Shown one piece after another: positions 17,406 to 26,400 of a stretch of 64,000 nt of DNA (positions are counted from its first letter, which is position 1; each line of letters opens with the position of its first letter). Both the position numbers and the translations under genes were made by a program. The DNA comes from Solwaraspora sp. WMMA2065 (GTDB lineage Bacteria; Actinomycetota; Actinomycetes; Mycobacteriales; Micromonosporaceae). Below the pieces are notes generated by a model. It was given only the letters and a program-made list of their open reading frames with translations, searched no databases and was not told the origin of the DNA. The stretch covers positions 5,952,001-6,016,000 of the forward strand of contig NZ_CP128361.1 of NCBI RefSeq assembly GCF_030345075.1, given 5' to 3'.

Positions 17406-20400
17406 ATGGGCACGGGCCGGAGTACTCAGCAGTGGACTCGAGCAGAGCAGGCGCGGCTGCGTGCCGTCTGGCAGCGTTCGGTGGCCGGGGTGGCGACCGC
17501 CCTGGTGGTGCTGGTCGGGCTGACCGCGTCGGCGCCGCCGGGCGCGGTGCAGCCGGGTGGCGAGTTCCCGATCGGCTGGTTGACCTCCTGGCTCACCGAT
17601 CGGCCGTCGTGGCTGCTGGGGTTGAGCGGGTCGCCGGTGGAGCTGCCGACGGCGCGGGTCGGTGACGGTGCCGGCCCGGGCGGCTACGTGTCGTCGGCGG
17701 CGACCCGGGCGTCCGGTGGCGCGGGCTCGGCGCAGGAGCTGGTCGACGGTCTCCCCGGGTGGGCGACGCAGCCGGCGGTGGACCGGACGGTGACACCGGA
17801 CACCGGGAGTCAGTTCGAGCCCGAGACGAGCCGGCGGGACGCGCGGGCGTCGCGGTCGAACATGGACGTGTACGTCAACGCCGACGGTTCGAAGACGGCG
17901 GAGATCTCTACCGGGCGGGTCAACTACCAGGCGGCGGACGGGTCGTGGCGGCCGATCGACTCGACGTTGACGCGGCGCGGCGACCGGTGGACGGTGACGG
18001 ACAACTCGCTGGGGATCTCGCTGGCCGACACGGCCGAGGCCTCGCCTGAGCCGCTGGTGGAGCTGACCCTGCCGGCGGGCGGGTCACTGGGGTGGAGTCT
18101 GGCCGGTGCGGCGGCGGTGACGCCGACCGTGACCGGTGCGACCGCGATCTATCCGAAGGTGCTGCCGGGCACCGATCTGGAGCTGGTGGCACGGCCGGAC
18201 GGGGTGAAGGAGACGCTGATCCTGGCGTCACCGCGCGCGGCGTCGGAATGGGTGTTCCCGCTCGTCCTTGCCGGGTTGACGGTCCGGGCCGGCGACGGCG
18301 GATCGATCGAGCTGGTCGACGACGCGGGCGAGGTGGCCGGGTCGATTCCGGCGCCGTTCATGCTGGACTCGTCGGTCGACGCGAAAACAGGCCTGCCGGC
18401 CCAGTCGCCGGCGGTGTCGATGGAGCTGGTGGAGGTCGACGGCGGGCCGGCGATCAGGCTGGTCGCGGACCGGGCCTGGCTGACCGACCCGGCCCGGGTG
18501 TTCCCGGTGCGGGTCGACCCGACCGTGCTGGCCGACTCCGAGGTCGACACCGACGGCGACGTGTTCGTCGACAGCGACCCGGACACCGACGAGACCGTGC
18601 AGGACGGCAACTACCTGGCGATCGGGGTGGACGAGGACGGAGTCAAGGCCCGCACCTTCCTCGAATTCGACATCTCGTCGGAGTTGATCAACGCGACGCC
18701 GACGATCCGTAACGCACGGCTCGAGCTGTACCTGACCTACCGGCCGGTCTGTGAACAGCTGCCGGTGGGCAGCCACCTGGTCGAGAAGGAGTGGACGGTC
18801 GACGAGTTGGCGACCGCCTCCTATCCCGGGCCGGGCGTCGACACGAGGTACGCGCCCAGCCTGGTCGAGTCGGCCTGGGCGCAGGCGGTGTGCACCAACT
18901 CGTCGGTGAATCCGTCCGTCGGCCGGTGGGGGACGTACGGGCTGGGGAGGTCGCTGATCGGCGGGTGGGCGCTCGGTGCCCCGAACTTCGGGCTCGCGCT
19001 GGACGCCGTGGCGGCGACGAGTCCGGTCACCTGGGCGCTGTTCACCTCGTCCGACTACGGCTCCGGACAGTACGCGCCCAAGCTGGTGCTGGAGCTGAGC
19101 GGCAACCTGGCACCGCTGGTCGAGGCACGCTCCCCGGGACCCGGGACGGTGATCTCGACGCTGACGCCGGAGCTGCTGATGTCGGGTCGCGACCTGGACG
19201 GCGTTTTCGGCATGGTCTACCACATCTACGTCCATGACAGTGACGGTGACGTCATCTTCTCCGGGACCGCAGCGCAACCACCGGGGATGAAATCTGCCTC
19301 GCTCACCATTCCGCCCGGCGTGTTGGAATGGAACCAGACGTATTCGTGGTCGGTGCAGCCCGAGGACATTATTGGGGCAATTGTCAACGGTGTCCTCGGC
19401 GCGCGGTACCCGAAGTACGCGTTCTACACGCGGGCGCCGCAGCCGGCGTTGGGGTCGCGGTTGGTGCAGAACCCGGGGGTGGGCTACCACCCGGAGATCG
19501 GCAACTACACCACGTCGGCGACGGACGCGCAGGTCGCCGGGCTGGGGCCGGCATTGGAGATCACCCGGTCGTACAACAGCCTGGACACCCGTCGGTCGGG
19601 GGCGTTCGGGCAGGGCTGGTCGAGCCTGCTCGACACCCAGGTGGTGGAACGCCGGAACTGGACCGGCCTGTTGCGCACCGCGACGGTCACCTATCCGGAC
19701 GGGTCGGCAGCAGGGTTCGGGCCGAACACGGACGGGTCGTTCGCGCCACCGTCGGGGCGGCATGAGGTGTTGACCGCGGTGAAGTCCGGGACCACGGTGA
19801 CCGGGTACCGGTTGACCGTCAAACACGGGACGACGTACGTGTTCGGCCGGGCCGCCGGTGGCGGGGTCTTCAAGCTCACCTCGGTGAGCGACGCGAACGG
19901 GAACACCCTGACGTTGACCTACAACGGCAGTGGGCTGGTGTCGAAGCTGACCAGCGCGTCGGGGCGGTCGCTGACGTTGACCTGGGGGGCGACGGCGAGT
20001 CCGTCGGTCGGGTCGCATGTGACGAAGGTGACGACGGACCCGCCGACCGCCGGTGGCGGTGGGTACGTGTGGGAGTACACGTACGGCAGTCATGACCGGT
20101 TGACGAAGGTGTGTCCGCCGACGGCGTCGTGTACCACGTACACCTGGGGTAACAGCGTCAACCAGGGGGCGAACGCGGTGCTGAACCACGCGCCGTCGTC
20201 GTACTGGCGGTTGAACGAACCCGCCGGCGAGAGGTGGGCGACCAGCAGCGTGCTGGACAACGGCGGCACCGACCTGGGGTTCCACCAGAACACGTCGGCG
20301 GGCGTGGTGCCGGGGGTGTGGTCGGGATCGACCTCCGCGTCGACCGACTTCAACGGTTCGTCGTCGCGGGTGCGGTTGCCCCGTCGGCTGGTGACCGACG

Positions 20401-23400
20401 GGGCCTACCAGTCGATCAGTCTGTGGTTCCGGACGACCGACACCGATCAGGTGCTCTACTCGTACCAGAAGGATCCGATCACAGCGGGAAGTACGGAGGA
20501 CGGCTTCACACCGGTGATGTACGTCGGCGCGAGCGGCAAGCTGCGGGCGAAGTTCTGGGACGGCGAGTTCGACACGATGGTGACCGCCCAGCGGGTCGAC
20601 GACGGGCAGTGGCATCACGCGGTGCTGGCCGGAGCGGGTGACAGCCAGGCGCTCTACCTCGACGGAGCGCGCCAGGACACCGCCGACGGCATCATCGACA
20701 TGTTCCAGTACGGTGGGGCGGCCAACGAGTACGTCGGCGCCGGGTTCCTGGGTGGAAAATGGCCGGACCAGAGCCTTCACAACCCCGTTGTCCACCTCGG
20801 ATTCGCGAACTTCTTCGACGGGCAGGTCGCGGACGTCGCGTACTTCGACCACTCGCTGACCGGAGCGGACGTCACCGAGCTGTACACGGCGGCGACGAGC
20901 CAGAGCTGGCAGCTGTCGAAGGTGACCAGCGCCGAAGGGCGGACGCTGGCGTCGCTGTCGATGGATTCGGTGACCGGGAAGCTGGCGTCGGTGACCGACA
21001 GCAACGGTGGGACCTGGGGGTTGGGGACGCCGCGGGTGGCGGGGACGAGCGCTGTGTACGCCGCGGCGGTGCTGTCCTCCGAGCCGACGGACTACTGGCG
21101 GTTGCGGGATGCGGCCGGTGCGCAACCTGTCAACGAGACGCGACAGCCGAGTGATTCGTTCGAGTCGGTGAGGTTGGGGGCGGCGGGTCCGTTCGCGGAC
21201 GGAACGGCGGCGGAGTTCGACGGGGAATCGTCGTCGGTGTACGTGCCAGGGGGGCGGGTGATGCCGGCGGGGCCGCGGTCCCAGGAGCTGTGGTTCAGGA
21301 CCACGGCGACCAGCGGGGTACTGGTGGGCGCGCCGCTGCCCACGCTCGGTGGCATCCCTTCGCCGGCGCTGTGGATCGACGCCGACGGCCGGTTGCGGGG
21401 GCTGACGCCGTCGGAAGATCCGAACGGGCCGTTGACGGGGATCGCCGGCAAGTGCGCGGAGTGGGACAAGGCCGACAACAGCGTGCGGCTGCGCACCTGC
21501 AACGGTGAGTGGGAGCAGAGCTGGCTCTTCGACCGCGAAAGCCAGCAGCTGCGCCAAGGCACCAAATGTCTGGGTCTGACCGGTCAGGCGACCGGCAACG
21601 GCACCCTGGTCCAGGTGCAGGACTGTTCGAGCAGCTCGAGGCAGCAGTGGGCGCCGGACCGGGACGCATGGCGCAATGTGGGTGCCGGCCGTTGCCTGGA
21701 GGTGCCCGGCTCGTTGACTACGGACGGCACCCAGCTGGCGATCCGCAACTGCAACGACCAGGCCAATCAGTCGTGGGCGTTCGCGTTGGTGTCGGCGGTG
21801 CCGGTCAACGACGGCAAGTGGCACCACGCGGTGCTGACCGCGAGCAAGGAATCCACCGGCACGGCCCAGTCGCTGTACCTGGACGGCGTGCACGTGCAGA
21901 CCACCACGAGTGCCGAGCCGTTCGACGGGGCACCTCCGCTCAGCCGCGCGAGCCTGGGCGCGGGGTACGTGGACAACGGTTGGTCGGGGTTCCCGGAGGA
22001 AATATGGGTCGCGCTCTACGCGGGTTCGTTGGCGGAGGTCGCGCTCTACGACCGGGCGTTGAGCGCGGACGAGGTGGCGTTGCACTACGAGTCGGTGGGT
22101 CGGACGGTGCCGTTGGTAGTGACTGCGGCGGGCGATGAGGTTGCCGAGTCGTCGTTGTCGGAGACGGCGGCGGGTGGGTTGCCGGTCGAGGTGTTGCCGC
22201 CGGGTGCGGTGCGGGTCGACGAGGCGGCGGAGCACGTGCAGACGACGACGGTGTCGAATCCGGTGAAGATCGTGTCGGTGACCGGTCCGGGTGGCAACGA
22301 GGTGTCGTACTCGTACGACCTGGTGTCGGGGCGGAGGGTGTCGCAGACCGACGCGTTGGGTCAGACGACGTTGTACGGCTATGACACGGGTGGGTTCACG
22401 AGTCTGGTGTACGACCCGAACGGGAACGTGACCCGGTCGGTGCAGGACGAGCGGGGCAACACCATCCAGGAGGTGACCTGCCAGGATCAGGCCGCGGACA
22501 AGTGTTCCAGCAGCTACTACCGCTACTTCTGGAACAGCGACAACGTGGCGGATCCGCGGAACGACCGGCTGATTGAGCTGCGCGGCCCGGGCTCGGATAG
22601 CGCGCAGGACAACGAATACCTCAGCCGCTACTCATACGACCACAAGGGCAACCTGACCGAGTTGCGGGACCCGGTCGGCCGGCAGATGAGAATCACCTAT
22701 GGCGTGTCTGGCAGGTCGGCAGGTATGCCTTTGCGGGTGCTGGACTTCTCCGCCGGATCCCAGGAGATCACGTACACCACGGCGGGTGACGTGGCCGGGG
22801 TGTTGGACGCGGCGAATGCGGAGACGACGTTCACGTACGACGGGTTGGGTCGGACGTTGACGGAGACGGTGGTGACGTCGTCGTTTCCGCAGGGGCGGAC
22901 GACGTCGTTCACGTACGACTCGGTGGGTCGGGTGGTGACGCGGACGGGTCCGGCGGTGACGGACCGGGTGTCGGGTGCGGTGCATCGGGCGGTGACGCGT
23001 TTTTCGTACAGCGTGGACGGGTTCCTGGTGGAGGAGCGGGTGAGTGACGCGTCGGGTGGGGATGTGGCCCGGGTCAGTACCTGGTCGTACGACTGGCACG
23101 GTCGTCGGTCGGCGTCGGTGGACGCCGAGGGCGCGGTGACCGGCTACGGCTATGACGTGTACGGGCACCTGGTGGAGCAGACCGATCCGGACGGTGTGGT
23201 GAACGCCTACGAGGTGGATGTCAACGGGAATGTGCTGTCGCGGACGGTGAAGGGGTTCACCGGGGATCCGAATGATCCGACGGATCCGGTGGATCTGGTG
23301 GTGGAGTCGAACGTGTACGACCCGGCGGGTCGGTTGGCGTCGGCCACGGACGCGATGGGCTTTGTGACGCGGTACACGTATACCGATGATGGGCGGACGG

Positions 23401-26400
23401 CGTCGGTGACCCGCTCCGACGGTGACAGTTCGTTCCTGCTGGAGGGCAACGGTTACGACGCGGCGGGGAACCTGGTTGAGCAGGTCACCGACAACGGTGC
23501 GACGGTGACGGCGTTCGAGTACGACGCTGCGGGTCGGCAGGTGCGGAGTGTGCTGGATCCGGGCGGCCTGGAGCGGGTGTCCGAGGTGGCGTTGTCGCCG
23601 GCTGACCGGGTGTTGTCGCGGGTGGATCGGGACGCTGCGGGGGAGGCGTTGTCGGTCGTCGATTATGCGTATGACGTGTTGGGTCGTCCGGTGTCGCAGA
23701 CCCGGTATCTGTCGGCGGACCGGATGGTGACGCCGGTGGCGCGGTGGCGGTTGGACGAGGCGGGTGGGACGACGGCCGCTGACTCGGCGGGTAACAGTCC
23801 GGGTACGGCCACGGACGTGGTCTGGGCGTCGGATGCCGAGCGGGGTCGGGTCGCGTCGTTCAATGGTTCGTCGTCGCGGATCGTCACCGATGCGCCGGTG
23901 GTGGACACCACCCGGCCGTACACGGTCGCCGCCTGGGTGAAGGTGGACGACGTCGCGGCTGACGCTCTGGTACTGGAGATACCCGGCTCCGCCCGCCTGG
24001 GTCGGACCGCGTTCCTTGCCGCCTTGCAACTGAGCTTCGACTCCGCCACCGATGGATGGCGGATGACCATGACCGAGCAGGTGGGCCCGGGCGCCTACGT
24101 GACCCGCGATCAGACCTTCGGCCAGGGCACGGTGCAGGCGGGCGAGTGGCAGCACGTGGCCATCGGGCTGAACCCGCTCTCCGGATCGACCACGGTGTAC
24201 CTCGACGGCGTCTACATCGGTCACTTTTTGGCGCTGAGCAACCAGGCGCGGGGCGGTCTGCGGATCGGTGGCGGGCTCAAGGGGGCCGTCTCCGATCTGC
24301 AGATCTATCAGGGGGTGCCGGGCGACGACGGCTGGGCCGCTGGGGTGATGGCGGGTGCGGTGCCGGTGGCGGATGCGGGGGTGTCGCGGACGAGTTATGT
24401 GGTTGATGAGGCGGGTCTGGCGACGTCGGTGGTGGATCCGTTGGGTCAGGCGACGTTTGTGGAGTATGACGAGGCGGATCGTCCGGTGGTGACGACGGGT
24501 CCGGCGGTGCAGGTGGAGTCGGGTGAGTTGGATGGTCCGGTGGTGTCGGCCCGGCCGGTGGAGCGGGTTGGTTACAACACGTTCGGTGAGGTGGTTGCGG
24601 AGTCGGATCCGAACGGGGCGGTGACGACGTTCGGGGTGGATCGGGTGGGTCGGCCGGTGGAGGTGCGGTTGCCGAGCTACACGCCGCCGGGGAGTTTGAC
24701 CCCGGTCACTCCGGTCAGGACGGCGAGTTACGACAGTCTGGGGCAGGTGGTGTCGCAGACGGATCCGCTTGGCCGGGTCACGGAGTTCGACTATGACCAG
24801 TTGGGTCGGGTGGTGACGCGGGTGGCGCCGGACGGTGGCACGTCGACGGCGCGCTACGACCTGGTGGGCAATGTGTTGGCGGTCACGGATCCGACGGGTG
24901 CGGTGGCCGGTAGTGGTTACGACTTCCTGGGTCGGGTCACGAGTGTGAGTGAGGCGGTGCGGCAGACCGGTCAGGTGCACACGACGACGGTGGGTTATGA
25001 CGCCGCCGGGCGGTTGTCGTCGGTGCGGTCGCCGGCGGGGGTGACGGTCGGGTACGGCTACAACGCTGCTGGTGAGGTGACGGGTGTGGTCGACGGTGCG
25101 GGGCAGACCCGGGGTGTCGTCCACGACGGGTTGGGTCGTGCGGTGAAGGAGGTCAATCCGGACGGTACGTACACCACCACGGGTTACGACATGTTGTCCC
25201 GGCCGGTGTCTGCGGCGGCGTTCCGGGCGTCCGGCGGGGCGGCGTTGGCCACGTCGAGTTGGACCTACGACGCCGCCGGCAACACCGTGTCGGCGACGGA
25301 CGCGCGGGGCACGGTGACGCGGTTCGGTTATGACGCGGCGGGGTTGTTGCGGACGCAGTCCGAGCCGGTGGATGCGGCGACGACGATCGAGTCGTCGTTC
25401 GGGTATGACCTGGCGGGGAATCCGACGCGGTTCACTGACGGTCGTGGTCAGGCGTTCCGGTCGACGTACAACGTGTGGGGGTTGCCGCAGTCGCGGATCG
25501 AGCCGGTGACGGCGGCGTATCCGGATGCTGCGGACCGGACGTTCACGACGGTGTACGACGTGGCCGGGCAGCCGGTGTCGCAGCGTGCCCCGGGTGGGGT
25601 GGCGCGGACCCTGGTCTACGACGACGCGGGCCGGTTGGTGCGTCAGTCCGGCTCCGGTGCGGAGGCGGCCACCACGGATCGGACGTACGGCTACGACGCG
25701 GCGGGTCGGTTGGTGGAGTTCTCCGCGCCGGGGGGCAGCAATCAGGTCGTGTACGACGATCGGGGCCTGCCGTTGTCGGTGACCGGTCCGTCGGGGGACG
25801 CGGCGTTCACGTACACGGCGGACGGGTTGATGGCGTCGCGGGATGACGCGGCGGGGTTGACCGAGTACGGGTATGACGGTGCGGGCCGGTTGGCGTCGGT
25901 GGACAACACGGACATGGGCACGGCGATCGGCTACACGTATGACGTGATGTCGGCGGTGTCGTCGATGACGTTCGGGACGTCGGGGAACCGGCGGGTGTTC
26001 GCCTACGACGATCTGCACCGGTTGACCAGTGACCGGTTGGTGTCGTCGGGTGGGTCGACGATCGCGTCGATCAGCTACGGCTGGGACGTCAATGGTAACG
26101 AGACCAGTAGGACGGTCACCCGTGGCTCGTCGACGACGGTCAACACGTACAGCTACGATCTGGCGGACCGGTTGACGTCGTGGGACGACGGGAACACGAC
26201 GGTCGGTTACCGCTACGACAGGGCGGGGAACCGGACCGGGGTCGGGGATGTCGACTACGTGTACGACGCCCGTAACCGCCTTGTGTCGGACAGTACCGGT
26301 GTCGGTTACCAGTACACGGCGCGGGGCACCCGCAGCGCGGCTGGTGGTGCGGCGACGGTGTCGGACGCGTTCGACCAGGTGGTTGAGCACGTTCCGGCGG

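Noticed and set aside
18228-22235. Long open frame on the minus strand opposite the RHS gene
   Set aside because: It is composed of Arg/His/Pro-rich sequence produced by the GC-rich YD-repeat codons and has no recognisable domain; the plus strand encodes clear RHS and LamG modules.
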